NCBI RefSeq assembly: GCF_900105335.1
Contig: NZ_LT629770.1
Span: 2,852,001 to 2,916,000, forward strand
Source: Microbacterium paraoxydans
Lineage (GTDB): Bacteria > Actinomycetota > Actinomycetes > Actinomycetales > Microbacteriaceae
DNA length: 64,000 nt
Reading direction: 5' to 3'
Part shown: positions 1 to 9,348 of the stretch, piece by piece
How the letters are laid out: each line of letters starts with the position of its first letter
Position numbering within the stretch: position 1 is the stretch's first letter
Position numbers and translations under genes: made by a program
Notes under the pieces: generated by a model
What the model was told of the DNA's origin: nothing
What the model saw: only the letters and a program-made list of their open reading frames with translations
Databases searched by the model: none

Positions 1-1
1 G

Positions 2-673
2 CGGGCGATCGAGACCGATCCTCCGGCGCCGGGGGCGACCGAGCAGATCCGACCGCTCGATGACGTCGTAGTGCCGGGGGAGTACCTCCCCGAGCCCCTG
101 GTCGGGCAGCGCGTGGAGACCGAGGGCGTCTGGGTCCCCGGGGATTTCCTCGTCGTGGGCAGCCGCTTCAACGACGGCGTCGAGGGGTACTGGGTCACCG
201 GTCAGCTCCGCGTCGACGAGCGGGTCTCGCTGGCGGTGGCCATCGGCTGGGCACCGGATCGGGAGGCCGCCGATGCCGCTGTGGAGCGCCTCGAGGCCGA
301 CGCGGACGGCAGCGTGGTCCCCGTCGCCGGTCGCATCATCTCGGATGAGGGTCCGTCGGTGCCGCCGCGCACCGATCCGGAGCAGCTGGACCGGATGTCG
401 CCGGCGGCTCTGTTGAGCCGCTGGCACGACATCGAGCAGCTCGACGTCTACCGTCCGTACCTCGCCTCCACGACCGCGACGGCAGGCCTCGCCGACATCG
501 CCTCCCCGGCGCCCGACGAGCAGTCGCCGGTCAACTGGCTCAACGTGTTCTACGCCGCCGAGTGGGTCATCTTCGCCGGCTTCGCGTTCTACCTCTGGTA
601 CCGCCTGGCGAAGGATGCCTGGGAGCGCGAGCTGGAGGAGTTCGAGGACGCCGAGGGGTCCGCGGCCGTCTGA
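2..673 (+). CDS. SURF1 family cytochrome oxidase assembly protein (3' part)
   Basis: This is the C-terminal part of a SURF1-type protein, a membrane factor that helps assemble haem-copper cytochrome oxidase. The frame is open from the first bases of the window, so the true start lies upstream; a GTG at 71 is internal. The visible 223 residues start in the extracytoplasmic domain (QRVETEGVW, GYWVTGQLR, VAIGWAP in the family's usual order) and end with one membrane helix around NWLNVFYAAEWVIFAGFAFY, followed by a short acidic cytoplasmic tail. The N-terminal helix is not in the window. A hairpin follows the stop. Family assignment is by motif recall; confidence is good but the protein is incomplete. 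Confidence 0.85.
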   Translation, partial: RAIETDPPAPGATEQIRPLDDVVVPGEYLPEPLVGQRVETEGVWVPGDFLVVGSRFNDGVEGYWVTGQLRVDERVSLAVAIGWAPDREAADAAVERLEADADGSVVPVAGRIISDEGPSVPPRTDPEQLDRMSPAALLSRWHDIEQLDVYRPYLASTTATAGLADIASPAPDEQSPVNWLNVFYAAEWVIFAGFAFYLWYRLAKDAWERELEEFEDAEGSAAV

Positions 674-683
674 CCGCTGTTGC

Positions 684-702
684 GCATCCGCGCGTCGGAT
701 GC
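684..702 (+). terminator. hairpin after the SURF1 gene
   Basis: A 7-bp perfect stem (GCATCCG / CGGATGC) with a 5-nt loop lies 11 bp after the SURF1 stop. There is no T tract, so intrinsic termination would be weak. Confidence 0.4.
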
Positions 703-762
703 TGCGCTTCTGCGCGTCGGGTCGGCCCGGTGTGAACCTTCGTCAGGGGGTGTCGCGGCCAT

Positions 763-782
763 TCGGTGAGCGCTCGGTGACC
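763..782 (-). promoter_or_regulatory. PHO-box-like direct repeat
   Basis: TCGGTGA occurs at 763-769 and 774-780, exactly 11 bp apart. On the minus strand this reads GGTCACCGAGC-GCTCACCGAA, which resembles the PhoP-binding units of actinobacteria (direct repeats close to GTTCACC at 11-bp steps). A lone half-site, GTGAAC, lies at 732-737. The repeat ends 16 bp before the -35 of the gene for a secreted nuclease/nucleotidase, a plausible phosphate-starvation target. Binding by PhoP is inference. Confidence 0.45.
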
Positions 783-797
783 AATGGGAAAACTCCG

Positions 798-826
798 TTG
801 AGGATGTCCGAACCGCTCCGTATGCT
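798..826 (+). promoter_or_regulatory. sigma-70-type promoter of the secreted nuclease gene
   Basis: TTGAGG at 798-803 and TATGCT at 821-826 are separated by 17 bp, a good housekeeping promoter. The predicted start near 833 leaves a leader of about 80 nt before the ATG at 915. Confidence 0.55.
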
Positions 827-914
827 CGCTCCATGTGCGCACGCTGGGAGTTCCCGATGTGTGCGATGACAGCGTCCTGAGCAGCGCCGGAACACGATCG
901 AGGAGACAGCACCG

Positions 915-3900
915 ATGATGTCCGCTCCTGAGCACGGGGAGACCCTGACCCCCGTCTCGCACCGCAGAATCCGAGGGCGCGTGGGCGCTCTCGCCGCGAC
1001 GTGCGTCGCCGCCCTGAGCCTCGGCTCGCTGGTGGCCGCGCCCGCGTCGGCGAACACTGAGGGCACCGGGGTGGTGATCAACGAGGCCTACCTGTCCGGC
1101 GGAAGCGCGGGGGCGGCGTTCACGAACAAGTTCGTGGAGCTGTACAACCCGACGACGGCGCCCGTCACCCTCGACGGCCTGTCGCTGCAGTACCGCTCCG
1201 CAGCCGGGACCGGCGCCTTCAACGGCGTCGCGCCGCTGAAGGGCACGATCCCCGCGGGCGGCTACTTCCTCGTGCAGGGGAACAGCAACGGCACCAACGG
1301 CGCCGCCCTCCCGACCCCCGACGCCACCACGACGCTGAGCCCGAGCGGCACCAACGGCACGCTGGCCCTCGTCGAGGGCACCGCGGCGGTGACTCTCACC
1401 CCCGGCTCGACGGTCGGCGTGGACGGCGTGATCGATCTCCTGGGCTACGGCACCTCGAACACCTTCGAGACGGCGGCCGCCGCCGCACCCTCGAGCAACA
1501 CCGACGTCCGCTCGCTGAACCGCACCGCGGGTGCCGACAAGGACGACAACAAGGCGGACTTCGCGCTGTCGGCGACGATCACCCCGCAGAACTCCGGCGG
1601 CACCGACCCCGGCACCGACCCGGGCGAGGAGCCGGGGACGGAGCCCAAGACCGCCACGATCGCCGAGGTCCAGGGCACCGGCGACGTCTCGCCGCTGGCC
1701 GGACAGCGCGTCCGCGTCGAGGGTGTCGTCACCGCCGATCACCGCACCGGCGGCTATAAGGGCATCGTGATCCAGACGCAGGGCTCGGGCGGCGAGACCG
1801 ACGCGACCCCCGGCGCCTCGGATGGCGTGTTCGTGTTCCTGAACGCGCTGGCGCCCACGCTCGAGATCGGCGACCTCGTCTCGGTGACCGGCACCGTGAG
1901 CGAGTACTACGGCCAGACCCAGATCGCTCCCGCCGCGGTGGCCGACGTCTCCGTCGTCACCGCGGGTGTGGGCGTGCCCGCCCTCACGCCGCTCCCGGAC
2001 ACCGTGCGCGGTGCCGACCGCGAGCAGTACGAGAACATGTACGTCGCCCCGACAGGCACCTATCGGCTTGCGTCGAGCCACCAGCTCTACAACTACGGGG
2101 CGCTGTGGCTGAACGCCGGCGACGACCTCAACGTCAAGAGCACCGAGACCACGCGTCCCGGTGCCGACGCGGCCGCCATCGCGGCCGAGAACCGCGCCAA
2201 CCGCATCCTGCTCGACGACGCCTGGTCCATCCAGGTGACCAACAACGGCCACCCGGGCCAGCAGCCGTACTTCACGGAGGACACGGTGGTCCGCAACGGC
2301 GACACCGTCGACTTCGGGTCCAACGGCTACGTGCTCCAGTGGGGCTTCGACGACTGGCGGCTGCAGCCGGTCGTCCCGATCGACGACGCCTCCCCGGCGG
2401 AGCGCAAGGTCACCTTCGAGGCGACTAACCCGCGTCCCGAGAAGGCTCCGGAGGTGGGCGGTGACGCGCAGGTGGCGTCGTTCAACGTCTACAACTACTT
2501 CACGACGCTGAAGAGCGAGAACGCCGACGCCCGCGGCGCGGCGAACGCCGCCCAGTTCGCGATCCAGAAGTCCAAGATCGTCTCGGCCATCAACGGCCTC
2601 GACGCCGAGATCGTGGCGCTCATGGAGATCGAGAACTCGGTCAAGCTCGGCAAGCCCGTCGACACCGCCCTGAAGGACCTCGTCGCCGGCCTCAACGCCG
2701 ACGCGGGCTCGGACGTGTGGGACTACGTCCGCACACCGAAGGCCCTGCAGGACCCGGCGACGACGGACTTCATCACCAACGCGATCATCTTCAAGAAGGA
2801 CGCCGTGAGCACGGTGGGCGACAGCGCCACCGTCACCGACGAGTCGGTGTGGGGCAACGCCCGCGAGCCGATCGCGCAGGCGTTCGACATCGACGGCCGT
2901 GTGGTCACCGTCGTCGCCAATCACCTGAAGTCGAAGTCCCCGCCGCAGGGCGCCGGGGCGGAGCCGGCCGACGGCCAGGGCTTCTTCAACGCCGACCGGG
3001 TGAAGCAGGCGCAGGCCATCCTCGCCTTCACGGACGAGCTGGCCGAGACCAGCGGCAGCAGCGACATGCTGCTGATCGGCGACTTCAACGCCTACGGGCA
3101 GGAAGACCCGATCGACGTGTTCACCTCGCAGGGGTGGAGCGACGTGGCCGCCGACGAGGCCGCAGGACAGTACACGTACACGTTCGACGGGGAGCTCGGC
3201 TCGCTCGACCACGTGATCGCGTCGCCCTCGCTCGTCCCGTCGATCACGGGCGCCGGTGTGTGGGGCATCAACTCGCCGGAGTGGAGCGACCGCGGCTATG
3301 CGTTCGGCGCCACCGAGGAGGGCACCCCTTACCGGTCCAGCGACCACGACCCGATCCTCGTCGGCGTCTCCTCGGAGATCCCGCCGGTGAACATCGACGT
3401 CGTGACGGTGAACGACTTCCACGGCCGTATCGAGGCCGACGGGGCCGCGGCGGGTGCCGCGGTGCTCGCGGGCGCTGTGCAGCAGTTCCGCGCGGCGAAC
3501 CCGAACACGATCTTCGCCGGAGCCGGCGACCTGATCGGGGCCTCGACGTTCACCTCGTTCATCAACGATGACAACCCCACGATCGACGCGCTCAACGCCG
3601 CCGGCCTGGACGTGAGCGCTGCGGGCAACCACGAGTTCGACCAGGGGTGGGAAGACCTGCGCGACCGGGTGCAGGAGCGCGCGGACTGGGAGTACATCTC
3701 CTCGAACGTGTTCCTCACCGAGACCGGTGAGCCCGCGCTCGCCCCGGCCTGGGTCAAGGAGCTCGACGGGGTGCGCGTCGGCTTCGTGGGCGCCGTCACC
3801 GAAGACCTCGACTCGCTCGTCTCGCCTGAAGGCATCGCGGATCTCGAGGTGCGCAGCATCGTCGACTCCGTGAACGCCGTGGCCGACGACCTGCGCGACG

Positions 3901-5555
3901 GGGACCCCGCGAACGGCGAGGCGGACGTCGTGATCCTGCTCGTGCACGAGGGTGCGGAGAGCACCGCGCTGTCCGCGATCACCGAGGACTCGCCGCTGGG
4001 CGAGATCGTCTACGGCGTCGACGACGACGTGGACGCGATCGTCTCGGCGCACACGCACCTCGCCTACAACCACGTCATCGACGGCCGGCCGGTCGTCTCG
4101 GCGGGGCAGTACGGCGAGAACCTCGGCCTCATGAACATCCAGGTCGACCCGAAGACGAAGGAGCTGCTCTCGATCACCAACGAGATCAAGCCCCTCACGT
4201 CCGCAGGCAAGCCGCTGTACCCGGCGGTGCCGGAGGTGCAGGCCATCGTCGACAAGGCGAAGGCGGAGGCCGACGTGCTGGGAGCGGTGAAGGTGGGCGA
4301 CATCACCGCCGACTTCAACCGCGCGCGGCAGACCAACGGCTCGGAGAACCGCGGTGGCGAGTCCACCATCGGCAACTTCGTCGCCGACGTGCAGAAGTGG
4401 TCCACGGGTGCGGACATCGCGCTCATGAACCCGGGTGGCATCCGTGCCAACCTGACCTACGCGTCGAGCAACGCCGAGGACCCTGACGGCAACGTCACCT
4501 ACCGAGAGGCGGCGACCGTCCAGCCGTTCGCGAACACCCTGGTCACGCTGACCCTCACCGGGACGCAGCTGAAGGGCGTGCTGGAGGAGCAGTGGCAGCC
4601 GGCCGGATCGGCGCGACCGTTCCTCAAGCTCGGCGTCTCCGAGGGTCTGGTCTACGCCTACGACCCGACGGCGGTCGCGGGTTCGCGGATCACCTCGATC
4701 ACGCTGAACGGCACCGCGATCGACCCGAACGGGGAGTACACGGTGGCGGCGAACTCCTTCCTCGCGGCGGGCGGCGACAACTTCGCCACCTTCAAGGAGG
4801 GCGCGGGCAAGCGGGACACCGGCAAGATCGACCTCCAGTCGATGGTCGACTGGTTCGACGCGAACAAGACGGCCTCGCCTGACCTCGCCCAGCGTGCGGT
4901 CGGCGTGACCGTCAGTCCGGCTGACGCCGACGGCTACCGCGCGGGCGACCAGGTGACGGTCTCGCTCTCCTCGCTGGCGTTCAGCGGTGGCGAGGCGGCA
5001 CCGGGAGCGGTCACGCTGTCGCTCGGAGACACCCAGCTCGCGGCCGGCACGGTCGACCCGACCATCGTGGACACCACCGACGAGGGCGGCCGCGCCACCC
5101 TCACCTTCACGGTGCCGTCCGGAGTGTTCGGTGAGCAGCAGCTCACGGTCGAGGTCCCGGCGACGGGCACGACGGTGCAGGTGCCGTTCACGATCGCCGG
5201 CGAGGAGGAGTTCGCGGGGACCATCGCGCTCGGCTCCTCGAAGGTGGCCGCGGGTAAGAAGCTCGACGTCACCGGCGAGGGCTACCAGCCCGGCGAGACC
5301 GTCACGGTGGAGCTCCGGTCGAAGAAGGGGCAGGGCGTCCAGGTGGGGACGGTGCAGGTCCGGCAGGACGGCACGTTCAGCACCTCGGTGACGGTGCCGA
5401 AGAACGCCCAGCCCGGCAAGTACACCGTCGCGGTGGCGCAGGCCGATGGGGACGAGGCCACGGCCACGGTCACCGTCAACCGCGCCGGCGGCATCGGCGG
5501 GATCATCAAGGACATCGTCGACTGGCTGTGGGACCTCCTGACCGGATGGTTCTGA
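915..5555 (+). CDS. secreted ExeM/NucH-type nuclease fused to 5'-nucleotidase
   Basis: A 1546-residue exported enzyme predicted to degrade extracellular nucleic acid and release phosphate. A signal peptide (Arg-rich start, hydrophobic core, cleavage near APASA-NT at about residue 46) is followed by a lamin-tail domain (VVINEAYLSGG, FVELYNPT), an OB-fold region (about 250-350), and an endonuclease/exonuclease/phosphatase domain (about 520-815; FNVYNYF, LMEIEN, GDFNAYG, SSDHDP). Next come a metallophosphatase/5'-nucleotidase (about 825-1330; NDFHGR, GNHEFDQG, HTHLAYN) and Ig-like repeats. The end is a hydrophobic tail (IIKDIVDWLWDLLTGWF) with no positively charged stop-transfer or sortase motif. 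The start is ATG with a GAGGAGA Shine-Dalgarno; a second ATG follows directly. A PHO-like box and promoter lie upstream. Activity on DNA, RNA or both cannot be told from sequence. Confidence 0.9.
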   Translation: MMSAPEHGETLTPVSHRRIRGRVGALAATCVAALSLGSLVAAPASANTEGTGVVINEAYLSGGSAGAAFTNKFVELYNPTTAPVTLDGLSLQYRSAAGTGAFNGVAPLKGTIPAGGYFLVQGNSNGTNGAALPTPDATTTLSPSGTNGTLALVEGTAAVTLTPGSTVGVDGVIDLLGYGTSNTFETAAAAAPSSNTDVRSLNRTAGADKDDNKADFALSATITPQNSGGTDPGTDPGEEPGTEPKTATIAEVQGTGDVSPLAGQRVRVEGVVTADHRTGGYKGIVIQTQGSGGETDATPGASDGVFVFLNALAPTLEIGDLVSVTGTVSEYYGQTQIAPAAVADVSVVTAGVGVPALTPLPDTVRGADREQYENMYVAPTGTYRLASSHQLYNYGALWLNAGDDLNVKSTETTRPGADAAAIAAENRANRILLDDAWSIQVTNNGHPGQQPYFTEDTVVRNGDTVDFGSNGYVLQWGFDDWRLQPVVPIDDASPAERKVTFEATNPRPEKAPEVGGDAQVASFNVYNYFTTLKSENADARGAANAAQFAIQKSKIVSAINGLDAEIVALMEIENSVKLGKPVDTALKDLVAGLNADAGSDVWDYVRTPKALQDPATTDFITNAIIFKKDAVSTVGDSATVTDESVWGNAREPIAQAFDIDGRVVTVVANHLKSKSPPQGAGAEPADGQGFFNADRVKQAQAILAFTDELAETSGSSDMLLIGDFNAYGQEDPIDVFTSQGWSDVAADEAAGQYTYTFDGELGSLDHVIASPSLVPSITGAGVWGINSPEWSDRGYAFGATEEGTPYRSSDHDPILVGVSSEIPPVNIDVVTVNDFHGRIEADGAAAGAAVLAGAVQQFRAANPNTIFAGAGDLIGASTFTSFINDDNPTIDALNAAGLDVSAAGNHEFDQGWEDLRDRVQERADWEYISSNVFLTETGEPALAPAWVKELDGVRVGFVGAVTEDLDSLVSPEGIADLEVRSIVDSVNAVADDLRDGDPANGEADVVILLVHEGAESTALSAITEDSPLGEIVYGVDDDVDAIVSAHTHLAYNHVIDGRPVVSAGQYGENLGLMNIQVDPKTKELLSITNEIKPLTSAGKPLYPAVPEVQAIVDKAKAEADVLGAVKVGDITADFNRARQTNGSENRGGESTIGNFVADVQKWSTGADIALMNPGGIRANLTYASSNAEDPDGNVTYREAATVQPFANTLVTLTLTGTQLKGVLEEQWQPAGSARPFLKLGVSEGLVYAYDPTAVAGSRITSITLNGTAIDPNGEYTVAANSFLAAGGDNFATFKEGAGKRDTGKIDLQSMVDWFDANKTASPDLAQRAVGVTVSPADADGYRAGDQVTVSLSSLAFSGGEAAPGAVTLSLGDTQLAAGTVDPTIVDTTDEGGRATLTFTVPSGVFGEQQLTVEVPATGTTVQVPFTIAGEEEFAGTIALGSSKVAAGKKLDVTGEGYQPGETVTVELRSKKGQGVQVGTVQVRQDGTFSTSVTVPKNAQPGKYTVAVAQADGDEATATVTVNRAGGIGGIIKDIVDWLWDLLTGWF

Positions 5556-5577
5556 TGCCGATCGGCGGATGACGAGG

Positions 5578-5609
5578 CGGAGGCCGTCGGGGCGACCCGG
5601 CGGCCTCCG
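5578..5609 (+). terminator. terminator-like hairpin after the nuclease gene
   Basis: CGGAGGCCG at 5578-5586 pairs perfectly with CGGCCTCCG at 5601-5609 around a 14-nt loop, 22 bp after the stop codon. The 3' side has only a short TCGTT. Confidence 0.5.
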
Positions 5610-5646
5610 TCGTTCCCGCGGGGTCGGGGCGTCGCCCGCTGCCGAC

Positions 5647-5652
5647 TAGACT
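5647..5652 (+). promoter_or_regulatory. -10 box of a leaderless promoter (DUF3817-guaA)
   Basis: TAGACT is followed by 6 bp and then the ATG at 5659. With no Shine-Dalgarno and this spacing, transcription should start at or next to the start codon. Confidence 0.6.
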
Positions 5653-5658
5653 GGGGGC

Positions 5659-6171
5659 ATGCCCGAACCGAAAGTCGCCAGCTTTCCGGCGATCCGCGGT
5701 GCGCTGAAGTTCTACCAGATCGCGTCGATCATCACGGGAGTCATGCTGCTCCTGCTGCTCGCCGAGATGGTGCTGAAGTACACCCCGATCCACCTCGAGC
5801 TCTTCGCCGGAGGATCGGGCGGCCCGCTCTGGTTCGCCGGCGTCATCGCGGGGCCGGACTGCCAGTGGTGGTCGCTGTTCGCGCCGTGGACGAACTCGTG
5901 CGAGATGACCTCCCTCGGGGACGGCTTCAACATCTCGCTGTTCATCCTCGTCGCCCACGGCTGGTTCTACGTCGTCTACCTCTTCGCGTGCTTCCGCATG
6001 TGGAGCCTGATGCGCTGGCGCTTCCCGCGGTTCATCCTGCTCGCGCTCGGCGGCGTCGTGCCGCTGCTGTCGTTCTTCATGGAGGCGGTCGTCGCCCGTG
6101 AAGTCAAGACCTATCTCGCCACCCGGGAGGCCGCCGAGGCCTCCGCGATCGCCCCGGAAGGTGTCCGTTGA
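5659..6171 (+). CDS. DUF3817 integral membrane protein
   Basis: A 170-residue membrane protein of the DUF3817 family, function unknown. Predicted helices lie at about residues 18-38 ([16 protein letters not shown]), 50-70, 92-115 ([19 protein letters not shown]) and 122-145 ([19 protein letters not shown]). The loop after the second segment is Cys- and Trp-containing ([17 protein letters not shown]) and could hold a disulfide outside the cell. Members of this family often sit directly before guaA in actinobacteria, as here, where the stop overlaps the guaA TTG start (TTGA at 6168-6171). The start has a TAGACT box 6 bp upstream and no ribosome site, so it is likely leaderless. Confidence 0.8.
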   Translation: MPEPKVASFPAIRGALKFYQIASIITGVMLLLLLAEMVLKYTPIHLELFAGGSGGPLWFAGVIAGPDCQWWSLFAPWTNSCEMTSLGDGFNISLFILVAHGWFYVVYLFACFRMWSLMRWRFPRFILLALGGVVPLLSFFMEAVVAREVKTYLATREAAEASAIAPEGVR

Positions 6172-7754
6172 CCGAACAGTCCGAGACCCAGCAGCGCCCC
6201 GCGCTCGTCGTCGACTTCGGCGCCCAGTACGCGCAGCTCATCGCCCGCCGCGTACGCGAGGCCGGCGTCTACAGCGAGATCGTGCCGCACACCGCCACGG
6301 CCGAGGAGATCGCCGCCAAGAACCCCGTCGCGATCATCCTCTCCGGCGGACCTTCGTCGGTGTACGAGGAGGGCGCGCCGAAGCTCGACCCGTCGGTCTT
6401 CGACCTCGGCGTCCCCACGCTCGGCATCTGCTACGGCTTCCAGTACATGGCCCAGACCCTCGGCGGGGAGGTCGCGCACACCGGCCTCCGCGAGTACGGC
6501 GCCACGGATGCGGTCATCTCGGGTGACGGCGGCACGCTGCTCAGCGGGCAGCCGACCGAGCAGAACGTGTGGATGAGCCATGGCGACCAGGTCGCGAAGG
6601 CACCGGAGGGCTTCGAGGTGCTCGCGACGACGGAGGCCACGAAGGTCGCCGCCTTCGCGAACGAGGAGCGCGGCTTCTACGGCGTGCAGTGGCACCCGGA
6701 GGTCAAGCACTCCGACCACGGCCAGCGCGTGCTGGAGAACTTCCTCCACAAGGGGGCGGGCCTCGCGTCCGACTGGAACCCCGACAACGTGATCGCCGAG
6801 CAGGTCGAGCGCATCCGCGAGCAGGTCGGCGACGCCCGGGTCATCTCCGCGCTGTCCGGCGGCGTGGACTCCGCCGTCTCGACCGCTCTCGTGCACAAGG
6901 CCATCGGCGACCAGCTCACCGCCGTCTTCGTCGACCACGGTCTCCTCCGCAAGGGCGAGCGCGAGCAGGTCGAGAAGGACTACGTCGAGTCCACCGGTGT
7001 GCGGCTCATCACGGTCGACGCCGCGGAGACCTTCCTCGGCCATCTGAAGGGCGTGACCGACCCCGAGGAGAAGCGCAAGATCATCGGCCGCGAGTTCATC
7101 CGCGCGTTCGAGAAGGTGCAGCTCGACCTCGTCGAGGAGGCGAAGGCCGACGGCGGCGCCCCGGTGAAGTTCCTCGTGCAGGGCACGCTCTATCCGGACG
7201 TCGTCGAGTCGGGCGGCGGCGCGGGGACCGCGAACATCAAGTCGCACCACAATGTGGGCGGCCTGCCGGACGACCTCGACTTCGAGCTCATCGAGCCGCT
7301 GCGGGCCCTCTTCAAGGACGAGGTCCGTGCGATCGGCCGCGAGCTCGGCATCCCCGAGGCGATCGTCGGGCGTCAGCCGTTTCCGGGGCCCGGCCTCGGT
7401 ATCCGGATCATCGGTGAGGTCACCGCTGACCGTCTCGAGATTCTGCGTGAGGCCGACGCCATCGCCCGCGAGGAGCTGACCAAGGCGGGACTCGACCAGG
7501 AGATCTGGCAGTGCCCCGTCGTGCTCCTCGCTGACGTGCGCTCGGTGGGCGTGCAGGGCGACGGCCGCACCTACGGTCACCCGATCGTGCTGCGCCCGGT
7601 GTCGAGCGAAGACGCGATGACGGCTGACTGGACCCGTCTGCCGTACGACGTACTGTCGAAGATCTCGAACCGCATCACGAACGGCGTCCGCGACGTGAAC
7701 CGCGTCGTGCTCGACGTCACGTCGAAGCCGCCGGGGACGATCGAGTGGGAGTAG
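6168..7754 (+). CDS. guaA: GMP synthase (glutamine-hydrolysing)
   Basis: GuaA converts XMP, ATP and glutamine to GMP in the cytoplasm. The 528 residues hold a class I glutamine amidotransferase domain with nucleophile Cys88 in GICYGFQ and the later QWHPE motif, then the ATP pyrophosphatase domain with the P-loop SGGVDSAV, then the dimerisation domain ending in KPPGTIEWE, the canonical C-terminus. Length is normal. The TTG start at 6168 is chosen because the protein lines up with family N-termini and GGAAGG lies 6 bp upstream; it overlaps the previous stop as TTGA, implying translational coupling to the DUF3817 gene. Confidence 0.97.
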   Translation: MTEQSETQQRPALVVDFGAQYAQLIARRVREAGVYSEIVPHTATAEEIAAKNPVAIILSGGPSSVYEEGAPKLDPSVFDLGVPTLGICYGFQYMAQTLGGEVAHTGLREYGATDAVISGDGGTLLSGQPTEQNVWMSHGDQVAKAPEGFEVLATTEATKVAAFANEERGFYGVQWHPEVKHSDHGQRVLENFLHKGAGLASDWNPDNVIAEQVERIREQVGDARVISALSGGVDSAVSTALVHKAIGDQLTAVFVDHGLLRKGEREQVEKDYVESTGVRLITVDAAETFLGHLKGVTDPEEKRKIIGREFIRAFEKVQLDLVEEAKADGGAPVKFLVQGTLYPDVVESGGGAGTANIKSHHNVGGLPDDLDFELIEPLRALFKDEVRAIGRELGIPEAIVGRQPFPGPGLGIRIIGEVTADRLEILREADAIAREELTKAGLDQEIWQCPVVLLADVRSVGVQGDGRTYGHPIVLRPVSSEDAMTADWTRLPYDVLSKISNRITNGVRDVNRVVLDVTSKPPGTIEWE

Positions 7755-7762
7755 GGGGCACG

Positions 7763-9151
7763 ATGCCCCCGGTCTCGGCACCGGTCCTCCCGGACGTCGA
7801 GTATCTGGTGCTGTCCAGCCGCCTGATCCCGGGGCTGGACGGCGGGTACACGATCGCCACGCTCGCGCGCGCCAGGCTGCTCGCTGGAGCGGGCGCCGGT
7901 GAGGGCCGGGGTCCGCAGCTGCTCACGTTCGACCCGGGAACGCGCGCGGATCACGCCGAGCACCGCCGCGTCTTCGCCGACCGCGGCGCGCTCGCGGACC
8001 CGGATCGACTGCGGAACCTCTTCGACGAGGCGGTCGCCCCGCAGGGCGGAGCCGCCGCCTGGCTGCGGGACGCGGCAGACGATGCGGTGACGGCCGACCC
8101 CGATGTGGAGTACCGGGTGCTCGCGGACCCGGAGGGTCGTCCCTTCGTGGCCCTCCCGGTAATCCCCGGCAACCCCGACTGGCATCTGACGGATGAACCG
8201 GTGCTGGTGTACGACGGCGCCGGTGCGGTCGTCGGGGCGCTGCACGGCTTCCGCGGGCTCTACGGCGCCTGGCTCGACCATGTCACGGCGGCGCTGGGCG
8301 ACCGGCCGATCGTCGTGATCTGCGAATCCCGTCAGCTCGGCGAACTGGTCGCCGACTGGGGGGACCCGCGCGTGCGCATCCTGCACCCCATCCACACCAT
8401 GCACGTCGAGGCGCCCTACACGCCCGACGCCGGCTTGAATACGCTCTGGACGCGCTGGTTCCGGCTGGCCGACCGCTTCGACGCGGTCATCTGGCCGACG
8501 GCCACGCAGCGTGACGACGTCGTGGCGCGGTTCGGCGAGGCCGCCAACCATGTCGTGGTGCCGAATCCCATCGCGCCGGTCGAGCGCCGTGACGACCTGC
8601 GCGAGGAGGGTCTCGTGGTCGTGCTGGGTCGGCTCGCGGCCGGCAAGCGCATCGACCATTCCATCCGCGCTTTCGTCGAGGCGGACGTGCCGGGCTCCCG
8701 GATGGAGATCTGGGGCACGGGAGCGGAGCAGGAGCGGCTGGCGGCACTGATCGCCGAGCTCGACGCCGCGGACCGCGTGCGGCTCTGCGGCTATACCGCG
8801 GACCCGGCCACCGTGCTCGATCGTGCGTCCGTCCTGATCACCTCCACCGCGTTCGAAGGACAGCCGCTCGGCATCGTGGAGGCGCTCCTGCACGGCACGC
8901 CGGTGGTGTCCTACGACGTGCGGTACGGCATCCGCGATGTCCTCGGCGCGGGCGGTGGCGTTCTCGTCCCCGCGGGAGACATCGGTGCGCTGGGCGTTGC
9001 GCTGCGGGAACTGCTGACCGACCCGGAGCGTCTGACGGCGCTGCGTGCCGAGGCGCCGGCCGTCGCTGCGGCGTGGAGTCCGGAGCGGTCGATGGAGGCG
9101 CTGGCCGCGACCATCTCAGCCGTCGTGCAGGCTCCGTCACGGCGCCGCTGA
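7763..9151 (+). CDS. family 4-like glycosyltransferase (TagE-like)
   Basis: A 462-residue retaining glycosyltransferase of the GT-B fold. The C-terminal half has the nucleotide-sugar site typical of GT4 (VVVLGRLAAGKRIDHSIRAF, then TSTAFEGQPLGIVEAL with the E-x7-E pair, then GTPVVSYDVRYG). The sequence around YDVRYGIRDVL resembles poly(glycerol-phosphate) alpha-glucosyltransferases, so the acceptor may be a wall polymer, but that is inference. The ATG at 7763 has AGGGGG just upstream; an in-frame GTG at 7745 would overlap guaA and is less likely. It is probably cotranscribed with guaA. Confidence 0.8.
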   Translation: MPPVSAPVLPDVEYLVLSSRLIPGLDGGYTIATLARARLLAGAGAGEGRGPQLLTFDPGTRADHAEHRRVFADRGALADPDRLRNLFDEAVAPQGGAAAWLRDAADDAVTADPDVEYRVLADPEGRPFVALPVIPGNPDWHLTDEPVLVYDGAGAVVGALHGFRGLYGAWLDHVTAALGDRPIVVICESRQLGELVADWGDPRVRILHPIHTMHVEAPYTPDAGLNTLWTRWFRLADRFDAVIWPTATQRDDVVARFGEAANHVVVPNPIAPVERRDDLREEGLVVVLGRLAAGKRIDHSIRAFVEADVPGSRMEIWGTGAEQERLAALIAELDAADRVRLCGYTADPATVLDRASVLITSTAFEGQPLGIVEALLHGTPVVSYDVRYGIRDVLGAGGGVLVPAGDIGALGVALRELLTDPERLTALRAEAPAVAAAWSPERSMEALAATISAVVQAPSRRR

Positions 9152-9196
9152 AACGCGACCGTCCCGATGGGGCGTCGGGGTACGTCGGGTCCGTAG

Positions 9197-9251
9197 CGCT
9201 CCCGCGCCCCCGGCCCTGACGATGTCGAACAGGGCGCCCGGCGTGGGAGCG
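9197..9251 (+). terminator. imperfect long hairpin ending the guaA operon
   Basis: Two 22-nt arms (9197-9218 and 9230-9251) pair at 17 of 22 positions with a central internal loop; the ends (CGCTCCC / GGGAGCG and GCCCTG / CAGGGC) are perfect. It lies 46 bp after the glycosyltransferase stop. Confidence 0.45.
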
Positions 9252-9271
9252 GGAAGAACTTTCGCCCCCGA

Positions 9272-9298
9272 TGTCGATCTCCGCCGTTCCCGTTCGAC
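9272..9298 (+). promoter_or_regulatory. candidate ECF42-dependent promoter
   Basis: TGTCGA (9272-9277) and CGAC (9295-9298) are separated by 17 bp and lie 50 bp before the DGPF gene. This fits the motif reported for ECF42 sigma factors (TGTCGA at -35, CGA/TC-type -10), and the cognate ECF42 gene is next door, so autoregulation of the pair is likely. Confidence 0.6.
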
Positions 9299-9348
9299 GT
9301 CTGTGATGAGAGGGTCGAGACACGGCCCTTCGGAACAAGGAGAACATC

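Noticed and set aside
567-4073. Very long open frame on the minus strand opposite the nuclease gene
   Set aside because: Composition is Arg/Val/Asp/Gly-rich with no domain, typical of a GC-rich shadow frame; the plus-strand frame has a clear signal peptide and catalytic motifs.
9223-9228. A second TGTCGA, as a further ECF42 -35
   Set aside because: It lies in the loop of the guaA operon hairpin and has no CGAC at the right spacing.
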